Notes under the pieces: generated by a model
Databases searched by the model: none
What the model was told of the DNA's origin: nothing
What the model saw: only the letters and a program-made list of their open reading frames with translations
Translations under genes and position numbers: made by a program
Shown: one piece after another, positions 1 to 11,514 of the stretch
Position numbering within the stretch: the first letter of the stretch is position 1
Layout: every line of letters begins with the position of its first letter
Source of the DNA: Lucinisca nassula
Taxonomy: Eukaryota; Mollusca; Bivalvia; Lucinida; Lucinidae
DNA length: 64,000 nucleotides
Reading direction: 5' to 3'
Assembly: GCA_963580285.1 (NCBI GenBank)
Contig: OY757011.1
Coordinates: 155,423,245-155,487,244, forward strand

Positions 1-1340
1 AAACTGTTCACCAAAAGAAAGTGTACCAGAATTAAACCAGCAATATATCACAAAAGTATTGCAGTTATGGCCATCACAAGCTTATACTCTCAGGGGCGAT
101 AACTAAAAAACCAGGGCACTCAGAATTGTGGTTCTTGCGCATGACATTCCTGCTTAAGCTCATGTATTTCTATACAAAGTACCACCAATATGTCTCAAAG
201 GGTATTGGAGATATGGCGATCACAAGCTGGTCATACTGTTATATTCGAAGGGTAGATAACTCAAATACCACAGCACCAACAGTTGTGGTTCTTGCACATG
301 ACACCCCTTCTGTATCTTGTATACAATTGCGCTAAGTTCCTTCAATATATCTCAAAGGGTGTTGGAGTTATGGCCATCACAAGGTTATATTGTCAGGGGA
401 GATTACTCAAAAACCAGAGCATCTAGAGTTGTTATTCTTGAGCATGTGACACCTGCTGAACCTCATGTACATCTGACTCAAGTACCACCAATATGTCTCA
501 AAGGGCATTGGAGGTACGGTGATCACAAGGTGGTCATACTGTTATATTGGAAGGGGAGATAACTCAAATATCATAGCACCCAGAGTTGTGGTTCTTAGGC
601 ATGAAGCGCCGTCTCAACCTTGTATACAGTTGTGCCAAGTACCATTAATATATCTCAAAGGGTATTGGAGTTATGACCATCACAAGGTTATATTGTCAGG
701 GGAGATAATTGAAAAAAAACCAGGGCACCCAAAGTTGTGGTTCTTCCCCTTGACACACCTGCTTAACCTCATGTACAATTGTACCAAGTACCATCAATAT
801 ATCTCAAAGAGTATTGGAGATGTGGCCATCACAAGGTAGTGATTCTATATTATTGGAAGGGGAGATAACTAAAAAACCATGGCACCCAGAGTTGTGGTTC
901 TTCTGCATGACACACCGTCCCGGCCTTGTGAACAACTCTGCCAGGTATCATCAATATTATCTGAAAGGATATTGGAGTTATGGCCATCACAAGGTAGTCA
1001 CTCTATTTTATTGGAAGGGGAGATAACTAAAAAACCATGGCAACCAGAGTTGTGGTTCTTGTGCATGACACGCCGTCTCAGCCTTGTGAACAACTATGCC
1101 AGGTACCATCAATATATCTCAAAGGGTATTGGAGTTATGGCCAACACAAAGTAGTCATTCTATTTTATTAAAAGGGGAGATAACTCAAAAAGTATGGAAT
1201 TCAGAGTTCTGGTTCTTGCGCATGACACACCATCTCAACCTTGTGAACAATTGTGCCAAGAACCATCAATGAATCTCAAAGGGTTTAGGAGTTATGGCCA
1301 TCACAAGGTTGCGTCTACGGACGGACGGACGCCAGGCTGA
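1..1340 (+). repeat. Tandem array A1, ~155 bp unit, ~8 copies
   Basis: Diverged copies of a ~150-158 bp unit follow one another. Each carries GGAGTTATGGCCATCACAAGG, GGGGAGATAACTC and GTTGTGGTTCTTGCGCATGAC. The last phrase recurs near 126, 276, 430, 588, 736, 893, 1050 and 1210. The array ends at 1313-1331 in a GGACGGACGGAC run followed by a hairpin. Short ORFs here shift frame from unit to unit and have no domain, so they are not genes. This layout matches the non-autonomous pearl/Helentron-like elements of bivalves (inference). Confidence 0.75.
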
Positions 1341-1376
1341 TCGCTATATCCCCCGAACCTATTCGGTCGGGGGATA
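1341..1376. repeat. Terminal hairpin of array A1
   Basis: TATCCCCCGA pairs with TCGGTCGGGGGATA across a short loop, directly after the GGACGGAC run. Similar pyrimidine/purine hairpins end arrays at 1838-1870 and 60155-60195. It probably marks one end of the mobile unit. Confidence 0.6.
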
Positions 1377-1831
1377 GAAATTAACTGTTTTGTCTCACCA
1401 CCCGTATTCTCCAGACCTTGTCCATTGTGATTTATTTTTGTTTCCGAAATGGAAATCATTCCTTGCTGGGAGGAAATACCGGTCCCGACATAGCACTTGA
1501 ATCTACCATTCATTAGTACCTTATTATTGTGCCTAAATCAGCGTACCGTGACGCCTTCAAGAGTGGCTACATCGGCTGAAACTTTGCATTTCTAGCCACG
1601 GAGAGTACTTCCATGGCATGAAATGAGCACTTTTGGGCTAACTTGAAATTTAAAGTCTCCAGATAGAAATAAGCAATTCTTTTCGAACATCCCTCGTATG
1701 TCCGCCGCTCGGTTCGATGGCTCGTTCATCACATTATCGTGTACCGGTTTCGATGCGCTAAGAACTAGCTGGGAGTTTTCATCATCTCTGTTGTCAGATT
1801 GTCCTAGAGTTCACCCGTCATAATTGAGTGC
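1377..1831. other. Unassigned spacer
   Basis: No repeat family shared with the rest of the window, no convincing exon and no long ORF is visible here. It lies between two oppositely oriented tandem-array elements. Confidence 0.4.
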
Positions 1832-2980
1832 CTTATTGTGCCCCCAACTTTGAAAAAGTTGGGGGCATATTGCTTCTGGCTTGTCCGTTCGTTCGTTTGT
1901 TCGTATGTTCGTCACGCTTTGTTCTGCATAGCATAACTTAAGAACCATGTATGCTAGTGTTTTGAAATTTCATATATTGTTTCCTCATGAAAAAATAGTA
2001 GACCCGTATTTTTTTCTTATCCGAATTATCTCCCCTTTTTGCATTATTTCCCTTTTAATTAAATAGCATAGAAATCTCGTTAGCAAGATATCTCAAAACG
2101 TATTTGAGCTAGAGCCTTGATATTTGGTATACTGTTTGGGACTGAGGGGGAAATCACCTGATTAAATTTTCACCAAATTGTATGAGATTTTGTAGGAGTT
2201 ATGGCCCTTTGCAATTTCTGGCCATTTAATTGTGTTGCTTTCTAGTGCATAGCATAACTTTATAACCATGTATGCTAGTGTTTTGAAATTTCATATATGG
2301 ATTTCTTATAAAAAAAAATAGTTGACCCATATTTTTTTTTATTTTCCGAATTATTCCCCTTTTTTAGTTATTTCCCTTTTAATTAAATAACATAGAAATC
2401 TTGTTAGCAAGATATCTAAAAAAGTATTTGAGCTAGAGCCTTGATATTTGGTTTACTGCTTGGGACTGAGGAGGAGATCACCTGATTACATTTTCAACAA
2501 ATTAAATGAAATTTTGTTAGAGTTAAGGCTCTTTGCAATTTCTGGCCATTTAATTGTGTTGCTTTCTAGTGCATAGGATAACTTTATAACCATGTATGCT
2601 AGTGTTTGAAATTTCATTTATGGATTTCTCATGAAAAAAATAGTTGACCTATATTTTTTTCTTTTCTGAATTATCTCCTTGTTTTGAGTTATTGCCCCTT
2701 TAATTAAATTACATAGAAATCTCGTTAGCAAGATATCTCAGAAAGTATTTGAGCTAGAGCCTTGATATTTGGTATACTGATTTGGACTGAGGAGGCGATC
2801 ACTGATTAAATTTTCAACCAATTTAATCAAATTTTGTTTGAGTTATGGCCCTTTACAATTTCTGGCCATTTAATTTTGTTAATGTCCTGTGCATAGTATT
2901 ACTTAAGAACTATGTATGCTGGTGTTTTGAAATTTCATTTATGGTTTACTCATGAAAGAATAGTTGACCCTTTTTTTTCA
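1832..2980 (-). repeat. Tandem array A2, ~320 bp unit, 3-4 copies, reversed
   Basis: The element starts with a perfect hairpin (CCCCCAACTTT / AAAGTTGGGGG, 1842-1868) and a GTCCGTTCGTTCG run. Then come ~320 bp units marked by ACCATGTATGCTAGTG near 1945, 2266, 2589 and 2908. Each unit also has GAGTTATGGCCCTTTGCAAT and AAAGTATTTGAGCTAGAGCC. Hairpin first, GTCCG run second and units third is the mirror image of A1, so the element lies on the minus strand. Confidence 0.7.
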
Positions 2981-3760
2981 GATATCATTTTACTTTGTAT
3001 TTTGCTGTCTGGACTTACCTTTTAATTAGGTAGCCTCTATGCACATCAATTCGTTATTGTTACTGTAATTGTTCCGTGACAAGTGGAAAAGGGTCTTCAT
3101 GCATTAGTGTTAGTCGTAAAGATTCAAATCAGCCTGTGCATCGACCAAAATATTGCACAACTTCTGTCTGTATCAAGACACATTAGGTGACATCCATAAA
3201 GCGCATAGTGAAGACTGTGATCATCATGTGTGGATGCTCAGACTGATTTGTGCCATGCTCATAATCCGTTTTCACTCGGCGTGCCATATATGAAACAGAA
3301 AGGAACTTGATGACGGGGGTTTTAATTACGTAAGCTGCAGCGTTGACCGTGCCGCAATAGTTTGCCAGCAAGCATAAAACAGCGGGCCGAGGTTGGGCTG
3401 ACATAGAAACGACGTTAACACGTCGTATCGATGTCGGCTCAACATAAGTTGGCGTTCTTTGCGCATGGTCAGCCAAAGGCGGTCGTGTCTTTGCAGTATC
3501 TTATTTGACAGTTGACTTTGTGTTGTTGATGTTAGAATTGTCGTATGCTTCTTGTATGTGTTGATGCTTCTGATTCGAGATGATAGCTGTGTTCTACTAT
3601 GTGTAGCTTTTCCTTACTATTCAAGCCAATTTACAACTGAATGAAGTCTTCCTTACAACTGAATGAAAGCTTCCTTATATAATATAGAGCAGATATCCTC
3701 TTCGAAATTAAGGAGTGTCAGAATGAGTTTATGTTAAATATTCATTAAGGCCAATGCTGA
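2981..3760. other. Unassigned region
   Basis: I see no recognisable gene or window-wide repeat. A 97-residue minus-strand ORF (3183-3476) has no identifiable domain and no splice context, so it is not called. Confidence 0.35.
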
Positions 3761-3766
3761 AGCTTT

Positions 3767-3831
3767 TGCAAACCGTGAAGGCCCTAATCAGACGCCGCGT
3801 TCTGACCTGGGTTTGCGCTATTTGCCGTTTT
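3767..3831. repeat. P palindrome, degenerate copy
   Basis: Sequence related to GCAAACAGTGTAGACCCAGATCAG followed by its inverted form, with GACGCCGCG at the centre. It is a decayed member of the P family seen intact at 27840, 36585 and 63905. Confidence 0.55.
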
Positions 3832-3849
3832 GGGGGTCCCTGTCTGAAA

Positions 3850-4097
3850 TGGGTTGGCACTGTACTACGGTCTCCACTAAGATTTTTACGTCTCGGTCAA
3901 CATTATTTATGTCATTTTGGAGTTTTTGCTTCCAATTTTGTGGGACTTTCACCCAACACTGAGATAAAATCACATCTTTAGCCCTGCCACCAAAACAAAC
4001 ACAATCTTATTTGCAGGGAGGTCCAACACGCACCACTTTGCCTGGGCAGAAGCGGTTTACAAGTCAGTACTCATGTGCGTTTGGTTTCTGCTCTGCA
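3850..4097 (-). mobile_element. SINE-B, decayed, reverse orientation
   Basis: Contains the reverse complement of most of the SINE-B body: GGTCAACATT, GCTTCCAATTTTGTGGGACTTT, GCCTGGGCAG, AAGCGGTTTAC and CTCTGC, in the order of the full copies at 17402-17691 and 39739-40037. Several indels mark it as old. Confidence 0.65.
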
Positions 4098-4403
4098 AGA
4101 CCAATGCAAAAATGATCTTCTTAGTCAATACGTATATAATAAGGCAAACATATATTTGTTTGAAAACCAAACTCAAATTCGATTCAACAAGTAGACTCAA
4201 AAGATGTTCCCCTTGCTGCACAAAAAAGAATTTCTAGGAGAACCTCGGCTGTGGGCAATGAAGTTACATTTATCCAGACATCTTAGAATAAGAACACACG
4301 TTGTGTTTGAAGCATGTTTAAATAATAACTACGACCTGTTGTCAAGCTGTTTATGTCGCCTGCTGCATATTCTTCTGAAATTTGTAATTTATTTTTGAAT
4401 ATA
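4098..4403. other. Unassigned spacer
   Basis: No gene or shared repeat is recognised between the decayed SINE-B and the next P palindrome. Confidence 0.35.
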
Positions 4404-4468
4404 GGCAAACAGTGTGGACCCTGATCAGACTTCTCCGAGGAGTCCGATCTGGGCCCTCATTGTTTGCA
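4404..4468. repeat. P palindrome copy
   Basis: GGCAAACAGTGTGGACC followed by TGATCAGACT, a short centre (TCCGAGGA) and the inverted arm ending CATTGTTTGC. It can fold into a ~28 bp imperfect hairpin. Confidence 0.65.
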
Positions 4469-4814
4469 ACAATTACTTTTAAAAGTAACCACAAAACAAA
4501 AAAAGAGACGACAATTGTTGTGATTCGCATCTTATCGGTTAAGCTAGTTTTCGGAAAATCCAACACAAGTGCATATAATACTAACGCCCGCATTTAACGT
4601 ATTCTTGTCCTTGCTTCTCTCCCACTCTCAGTGTTCAGTGTTGTAGTTTTCTTGATAATGCAGGCATGCAATTCAGGTATGCTGTGCGTACCGTATATGA
4701 GTGCGGTGCTCTATGTCATAATGCGTGACTGGGTCCCATCACGAGAAAGGTTTTTATTTTTTTATTTTATTTTTTTTTTTTTTTTTGGTTTGTGACCAGG
4801 TAAGATACAGACTA

Positions 4815-4992
4815 CAGTAAAACGTGTCATAGTGGCAACCTCTATTAAGCAACCTACCTGTCTTAAGCAAGCATGCCTTCAGTTCCCAAAAAAGGAAAAT
4901 GCATTAAAATTCACCTGCATTAAGCATGCACCTGTCTAAACCAAGCACATTTTGATCATCCCCTAGGTGCTTGCTTAATACAGGTTGGACTG
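4815..4992. mobile_element. Tc1/mariner-like MITE
   Basis: The element begins CAGTAAAAC and ends GTTGGACTG, flanked by TA on both sides (4813-4814 and 4993-4994). CTCTATTAAGCAACC and its inverted partner TGCTTGCTTAATACAGG form the terminal repeats. CAGT ends with a TA duplication are typical of Tc1/mariner-derived MITEs. Related copies lie at 41362, 42126 and 57860. Confidence 0.65.
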
Positions 4993-5151
4993 TAAATGTA
5001 GCTTAAGACTCTCGAAACTTAATGCATTTACAGTTGAACTTAAATAACTCAAACAAGGAACTCTTTTACCATGATTAATTTCGAACTTTTGATAGCCATA
5101 TGTTTTATATTGAGGTTTGTTTTTATCTTGAAAGGGTTCAGAATCAGAATT

Positions 5152-5218
5152 GTTACTGGTGATTGTTGTGGGTACTCATTATAATCACCTCAATGAGGCG
5201 ATTCTAATGAGTACACAT
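5152..5218. repeat. HP1 hairpin core, isolated fragment
   Basis: GTTGTGGGTACTCATTATAATC with its inverted complement around CACCTCAATGAGGCG. The rest of the HP1 element is not recognisable here. Confidence 0.5.
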
Positions 5219-5251
5219 AGCATTCCTTTATTTCGTAGGAGATCGAAAAGA

Positions 5252-5492
5252 TATCCTTAAGGTGAATGGAAATACTTGGCAGATTTTTTCCGCCAATTTT
5301 TCGAAGGGAGACAACTTTCGGAAACTCCTAAGCCCTGTCCCACTGATAAAGGGGTCTACTCATAAGGGAAAGAATTTGCTCCTGAGGAGCAAATTCTTTC
5401 CTTTAAGAGTTGACCTCTATTGGCATGGGAGACACAAATACTTTTGCAGGAGTTTTCTGCCCTGAAGGTGTATCCTTTCCCCTTAAGTGATC
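5252..5492. mobile_element. HP2 hairpin MITE
   Basis: A perfect central palindrome, GAATTTGCTCC/GGAGCAAATTC, lies near 5374-5400. It is flanked by inverted pairs GTCTACTCATAAGG / CCTTTAAGAGTTGACC and by CGAAGGGAGACAACTTT. A second copy sits at 16325-16735 and remnants at 14870-14985. The ORF across it merely reads through the repeat. Confidence 0.6.
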
Positions 5493-5575
5493 TCCATTAT
5501 GCCTCATGGCCTGGAGCTATGATTAAAACTCAGTAGTTCAAACAATCCCTATCTCAAACATATTATCATGGTCTC

Positions 5576-6157
5576 CATTACGATAACACATCCGTGTGAC
5601 ATAGTGCATTCTTTCATATCACCAACAAGGGTTATTTTTCTCATGAAAATGTGAGATATTTTTCTTATTTATACTGCAAATATAGGTTGTGGGTGCTCGT
5701 TACAACCGCCTCATTGAGGCGGTTCTAACGAGTACCCGCAACCTTTGTCTTGGAGCAGAAATAAGAAAAATAATGTATACCCCCCTTGAACCGCAGTTTT
5801 CTCTCTATATTTGTTTGTTTGATTTGGGGTTTAACGTCCCCGTCAACACTGTAAAGGTCATTTTGGAGACGTTGCTTCCAATTTTGTGGGATTTTACCCG
5901 ACATTGAGATGAAATGACATCTCAAGCCCTGTCGCCCAATGAAACCAATAGGGTTTATTAGCATGGACGGTCCGCCTCGCACCGCGGTTCCTGGACAGGC
6001 TTAGATCCTCTAAGCGGTTTACCAGTACTAGTGTGCGGGCCGGATTCAGCTCTGCGTGGAAGCATCATGCAGCCCATATATTTCTTCAAAACCCTATGGG
6101 CGGGGGCTTTTTTCTCTCTATAAATAGGGGTTTAGGTGGGTCCTTGTCCACGTGATG
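5576..6157. mobile_element. HP1 MITE interrupted by SINE-B
   Basis: Starts CATTACGATAACACATCCGTG and ends CCTTGTCCACGTGATG, an imperfect terminal inverted repeat. It holds the HP1 hairpin at ~5686-5750. The second internal stem-loop (AACC...CTATA...GGGGTTTA) is split by the SINE-B at 5810-6110; removing that insertion restores the usual ~280 bp element. Confidence 0.75.
5810..6110 (-). mobile_element. SINE-B, full length, inside HP1
   Basis: Read on the minus strand it runs from GCCCCCGCCCATAGGG to GACGGGGACGTTAAACC and an (AAAC)n-like tail. It is flanked by the duplication TTCTCTCTATA, seen before 5810 and again at 6112-6122, so the insertion is a clean retroposition event. I see no clear A and B boxes, so its head is of uncertain origin. 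Confidence 0.8.
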
Positions 6158-6299
6158 AAAGTTTTTGGAGCTATTGAATTTCGAATGTGTGTATTGAAGC
6201 AGTGAACACAAAAGACTTTTCGGATGCGCAGGCTGATCTGCACCTATGTTGTTTGCTAATGGCTAAACATGTTTGCTCGTGATGTGGCTCATGTATAAG

Positions 6300-6467
6300 T
6301 GAGTGAGTGAGTGTTTCAGTTTTTACGTCCCACCAACAGCTAAGGTCATACGGAGACGGGACCTCGGTTTAAAGACTCATCCGAAAGTCTGGAGAAGCCC
6401 GGGATCGAACCTGCGACCCCTGGTTTACAAGGCGAGTAGCGTAACCACTCGACCACGGAGGCTTCTC
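6300..6467 (-). mobile_element. SINE-C (tRNA-like head), full length
   Basis: On the minus strand it starts GCCTCCGTGGTCGAGTGG (A-box-like), has GGTTCGATCCC (B box), and ends in GGGACGTAAAAACTG and an (ACTC)n tail. A 13 bp duplication, GCTCATGTATAAG, flanks it at 6287-6299 and 6468-6480. It is a retroposon, not a tRNA gene, because the tRNA-like part continues into a conserved body also present at 20980-21140. Confidence 0.85.
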
Positions 6468-6594
6468 GCTCATGTATAAGCATCTTGTAATTTTGTGTTA
6501 TTAAAAATAAAGTTGTGTTTGAAAAAAGTTCATTGTTTGTATTGTATATCATTTCCTTTGCAATATATCCATTTTATTAGTGTTGGGTGGATAG

Positions 6595-6752
6595 ACGGTC
6601 AATCAATCAATCAAACAAACAAACAAACAAAACAAACAATCAACTTTTGCATATGCGAAAAGCAACAGTATCGCTTGACAGGCCCCAATACGTGGAACGC
6701 CAAGTTCTGCAGCCTTGTCGGTGTTTGTGTGTGTGTGTGGGGGGGGGGGGGT
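6595..6752. repeat. Simple repeats: (CAAA)n-like and GT/G run
   Basis: CAATCAATCAAACAAACAAAC lies near 6600-6640 and a (GT)n tract followed by twelve G residues at 6723-6750. The ORFs crossing them on both strands are low complexity. Confidence 0.7.
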
Positions 6753-7284
6753 TCTCTCAATGACGTGAGTGAAATCATCTTGAACCTGGTGAATAAATAA
6801 TCAATCATATGTCAGTTGTGGTGCATGGAATTTATATATTCATTTTGGAAACATGTCGCCAAGTGATGAAGTAAAGCAACTGTGGAAATGTTTCGAGGTG
6901 AAAACGCATATTTCCCCATTTGTGGGGTAGCCATTAACAGGCCCGAAAGCAGACTTTGAAAAAAAGGGTTCCGATTTTAGAGGTATTTTGCAGAGGTGGG
7001 GTGAGAATCTTAATAAAAGTTTGATTTGGGGCCTTAAATTAAGGATGTAAACTTGATTTCTGGTGAAAATTGCATGGGTTTGCACCGCCGCACGGCCTGC
7101 ATTAGCCTCATTAAACTAGGGCATAATTTTATTGTAACCCAGCGGGAATATACTAATGATGAAGCAAACAAAAATACAGAATCTAACACCATACCAGTCA
7201 ATATCATAATGAATGAATCAGTATAAAATGTACATAAAGCAGTGTGTTTTTCCAACATAGTCGTATTTTCTCATATAGTAGTTT
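6753..7284. other. Unassigned region
   Basis: No exon, domain or shared repeat is recognised. Confidence 0.3.
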
Positions 7285-9355
7285 TCCCCACTTAAGCGCC
7301 TGACAGGCGTTTTCTTACATAGTCGTAAGATTTTCCCACTTAGTGGTATTTCTCAGTAAGTCGCTTCACATACGTATGTCCGTAAAAAATTTCTTCAAAC
7401 GACATCTCCTCCTAAACCACTAATCGGATTTGACCAAACTCCAAAGGAATGATCCTTAGGTGGTCCACTTTCAAAGTTATTCAAATGGTTCCAGTCCGTT
7501 GCACATCTAGGTCACAGGAGCTAAAAATAGATTGTTTAACGAAAACTTAAGTAAAAACTACTTCTCGAAAACCGCAAGGCCCAGATCTTTGATATTTGGT
7601 ATTAAGCTTCATCTTTTTGACCTCTACCAAGATGTACAAATTATAGCCACCCGGCCTCGGTAGCTCAGGAGGACGCGGGTTCGATACCTGCCGGAGTCGG
7701 CAACATATTTTCGCGGAGATTGATCATGAAATCTTTTCTACGGTCATTCTCTCCCTCCCGCTGATTCAAGAAGGGCAGTTGTTAGTTTCTTGCGAAAGAT
7801 TGTGCACTGTACTGGTTAACCGCTTACGTTTAAGCCTTCCCAGGAAAGTGTGGATAGGTAAACTGACCGGCTCAAAATGACCTAAAATAGTGTGACTGGG
7901 TCGCTAAACTCCAATACAAACAAAAAACAAACACATTATAGCCATGGGCCAAAAATGCCCCCGCGCTGGGGCGCTTATGCAGGGAAAACTTTTAAATATC
8001 TTCTTGTCTGAAACCAGATGGTCCAGGTGTTCGATATTTGGTATGAAGTTGTATCAAGTGGACCTCTACCAAGAGCGTTCAAATTATAGTACTGGATCCA
8101 AAAATGCCCCCGCGCCAGGGTCCATCGGTTTAAAATGGACGTATATATAGGGAAAATCTTTAAAAAATTTCTTGTCTGAAACCAGACGGCCCAGGTCTTT
8201 GATATTTGGTATGAAGCTTCCTCTAGTCTACCAAGAATGTTCAACTTTTAGCCATGGGGCCAAAAATGCCCCCGCGCCGGGGCCCACCGGTTCGACATGG
8301 ACTTATATAGGGAAAACATTTAAAAATCGTCTTCTCTGAAACCGGATGGCCCAGGTGTTTGATAATTGGTATGAAGGTGTATCTAGGGGACCTCTACCAA
8401 GATGGTTCAATTTGTAGTCATCGGGCCAAAATGCCCCCGTGATAGGGCCCACCGGTTTTACATGAGACTTATATAGGGAAAACCTTTAAAAGATCTTCTT
8501 GTCTGAAACCACGAGGCCCAGGTCTTTGATATTTGGTACGAAGTTTCATCTAGTTGACCTCTACCAAGATTGTTCAAATTATAGCCCTGGAGCCAAATAT
8601 GGCCCCGCCCCTGGGCCCACCGGTTTCACATAGGCTTATATAGGGAAAACATTTTAAAATCTTCTCGTCTGAACCAGAAGGCCCAGGTCTTTGATATTTG
8701 GTATGAAGCTTCATCTAGTGGACCTCTACTAAGATTTTAAAAATTTAACCCTGGGGCCAAAAATGGCCTCGCCCCGTGGTCCCCGGTTTTACATAGACTT
8801 ATATAGGGAAAACCTTTAAAACCTTCTTGTCTGAAACCAGAAGGCCCCGGTCCTTGATATTTGGTATGAAGCTTCATCTGATGGACCTCTACTATGATTG
8901 TTCATATTATAGCCCTGGGGCCACAACTGGCCCCGCCCGGGCCCACTGGTTTTACATAGTCATATATAGGGAAACCCTTTTTAAAATCTTCTTGTTTTAA
9001 ACCAAAAGACCTAGGTCTTTGGTGTCTGGTATGAAGCTTCATCTAGCGGACCTCTACCAAGATTGTTCAGATTATAGCCCTGTGGTCAAAAATGGCCCCA
9101 CCCCAGGTCCCACTGATTTTACTTTGACTTACACAAGGAATACCTTTAAAAATCTTCTTGTACGAAACCAGAAGGCCCAGGTCTTTGATAATTCATATGA
9201 AGCTTCATCTGGTGGACCTGTACTATGAAGGTTCAAATTATAGCCCTGGGGCTAAAGGTGGCCCCGACCCAGGGCCCACGTTTTTACATAGACTTTTATA
9301 TGGAAAATTTTTAAAAAGCTTCTCCTCTGAAACCACAAGGACCAGGTCTTTTATT
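7285..9355 (+). repeat. Tandem array A3, ~155 bp unit, ~10 copies
   Basis: Each unit carries TTGTCTGAAACCAGAAGGCC, TCTTTGATATTTGGTATGAAG, TGGACCTCTACCAAGATTGT, ATTATAGCCCTGGGGCC and CTTATATAGGGAAAAC. The leading segment (7285-7560) has a CACTTAAGCGCC end and GTATGTCCGTAAAAAATTTC, matching the start of array A10 at 42470. It is a diverged pearl/Helentron-like element. A SINE-A has landed in one unit. Confidence 0.7.
7650..7934 (+). mobile_element. SINE-A inserted in array A3
   Basis: The tRNA-like head (GGCCTCGGTAGCTCAG, GGTTCGATACCTGCC) is followed by the SINE-A body and a CAATACAAAC tail. It is flanked by ATTATAGCCA at 7640-7649 and 7935-7944, which is array sequence. The head has an internal deletion between the A and B boxes, so this copy is probably dead. 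Confidence 0.8.
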
Positions 9356-10010
9356 TTCAAGCAAATCAGACTTTTAGGGTGTTGGGCTCAAAGTCAAGGT
9401 TCTTGGGACTATTTTTAGAAAAGCTTTGTCTTTACTGTAGCCCCTACATTTATTGAACTTCACTCAAATGTTGGATATGATAATATCTCCAGCAAGTTAG
9501 ACTTTCAGGGTCCTAGGTGCAGTGACTATTTTCAGAAAAACTTTGTCATCACTCTAGTGCCTATATTTATCAAAGGATTTTATGTAACTTTACACAAATG
9601 TTGGAGATGATAATATCTCAAGCAAGTTTGACTTACAGGATTCTGGGCTCAATGTCAAGGTCACTGTGGCTATTTTATAGAAAAAAACTTCGCTCTAGCG
9701 CCTACATTTATTGATGGATTTTAATCTAGCTTCATACAAATGTTGGGTATGATAATATATGAAGCCAGTTCGACTTTCAGGGTCCTGAACTTAAGGGAGG
9801 GTCACTGTGGCTGTTTTCCGAAAAACGTTTTCATGGCTCTAGCTAGATTTATCAATGGATTTTGATGTGACTTCACACAAATGTTAGGTATGATAATGTT
9901 CTCAAGCAAGATCAACATTCAGGCTTCTTCTAAGCTGAAGGTCAAGGTCACTGTAGCTATTTTTAGAAAAGCCGTGTTATGGCTTATGGGTCGAATTTGC
10001 TAAAATGAAC
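9356..10010 (+). repeat. Tandem array A4, ~130-141 bp unit, ~4 copies
   Basis: The unit includes ACAAATGTTGG near 9467, 9597, 9738 and 9879. It also has GATAATATCTCAAGCAAG, AAGTCAAGGTCACTGTGGCTA and CCTACATTTAT. It continues directly from A3 and may belong to the same mobile unit. Confidence 0.65.
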
Positions 10011-10690
10011 ATGACAGCCACCAGAGCTTAAAATATCCAAACCTTTAAATGACTTGGTCATAAATAGCTAGATTGATATTGATAGAATTTCCCAGAAATG
10101 TTCCTTAGGTCACTGTCATTCAAAATTGTACAAACCCGCCACTCCGCCTTAATATGTTACCTATGTTACCTACCATTTCGTTCGTACAGTATGGATCTGT
10201 TGAGCGATCCAGGGCCATCAATGCCCCCTGGTTATGTTTTTGAATTTGAAATTATGTTGGCTGTAAAAAGTTAAACCTGTCTGTTATGAATGCATACAAA
10301 CTTACAGTACAACCAGCCTTGCAGTACGACCTTGATTGCATAAGGAAGCTTTGTGTCAGTGACCATTTGTAAAGTACCCAGCAAACTCGAAGGTGACCGT
10401 CAAAATTGTTCCAGAATTCCCTGTTTCACCTTTTGGCTACCATATATTTGCCATTTCTCATTGGCGTGCCCATGTGCGGGGCCCTTTGTCGGATTCTGAC
10501 AGCTTATGTTTAAAATACTCGAAAAGTTTCCATAAAGACTTGCAATTCCGATAAACAAGCTCTCGCAAAGTTGCAGTTTGTTTATTGGATTTATAGAATT
10601 TCTTTTTTAACACAAGGTGGCTTAATTAGCATCTACATTTAATCTGTGCGACCTGCAATACTTAGATAACCCTGCACATCCACCCAGAAA
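10011..10690. other. Unassigned region
   Basis: No gene is recognised. Phrases such as AGGTCACTGTCATTC suggest decayed array sequence at the left. Confidence 0.3.
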
Positions 10691-11300
10691 GGCGAGAGCT
10701 TTGGCGGCCATCCTTATCATTGAAGAGAAACCATATTACCTAATTTATTAGAGAGTCACATAAGCAACATACTAGTGAAATTTGAATGGAATCGGTCCAA
10801 GGGTAAAGTAGTAGTTGTTGTTAAAAGATGTTTCTATTTTTAGCTCTGGCAGTAATTTTGTTCATCGGAGCAGATATTTTGGTAGGACCTAAGCAACATT
10901 CGGAATTTCATATTGTATAAGAGGTATTGTCATTTAAAGATTTTTTTCTATTTTTAGCTCTGATAGCCATATTGTACATTGGAGCAAAACCCTTTCAGCT
11001 ATTTTGGTAGGAAGCCACCTAGGCAACATACCTGTGACGTTTCTATTTTTAACTTTGGTGGCCATCTTATTCATTGGAGCGGAACAATTTTAACTCGTTT
11101 GGTAGGGAGCCTCCAAGGCAACATCCCTGTAAAGTAAAAATCCAAGAAGCCCAAGGGTTTAAATGATGTTCCCATTTTAAGCAACTTGTTGATGGATGAC
11201 GCACGACGGACATATGACATTCACCGATCACAAAAGCTCACCAAGCATATTAGCACCGTGTGCTTATGTGAGCTAAAACGCATATGCAAGCAATCCGCCA
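10691..11300 (+). repeat. Tandem array A5, ~125-150 bp unit
   Basis: Repeated phrases are TTTCTATTTTTAGCTCTGG, TTCATTGGAGC, TTTTGGTAGG and CCTAAGCAACAT. The array ends at 11180-11280 with GACGCACGACGGACATATGAC and an AGCTCACCAAG...TGTGAGCT inverted pair, the usual terminal signature of these elements. Confidence 0.6.
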
Positions 11301-11514
11301 CCAAAGACATGCTACAAATGAATTTTTGTTAAGGTCTGCTTGAAGGCTGCAAAGATATTTCTGATTCAAGGTGTGGAAGAGGCAATGATGGACAACTAAG
11401 GATGAAAACGGACGATGACAGACGACGGAGACTTCAATACTCTCAAAGCCCTCGAATCAGGTTTGAAGTTGATAAGGCTAAAAATATGATCTCTAGAGTT
11501 GTCACAAGGTTTTT

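Noticed and set aside
1..1340. CRISPR-like or protein-coding repeats in the tandem arrays
   Set aside because: Units are 130-320 bp, diverged throughout with no repeat/spacer distinction, and the ORFs change frame between units. They are satellite-like mobile arrays.
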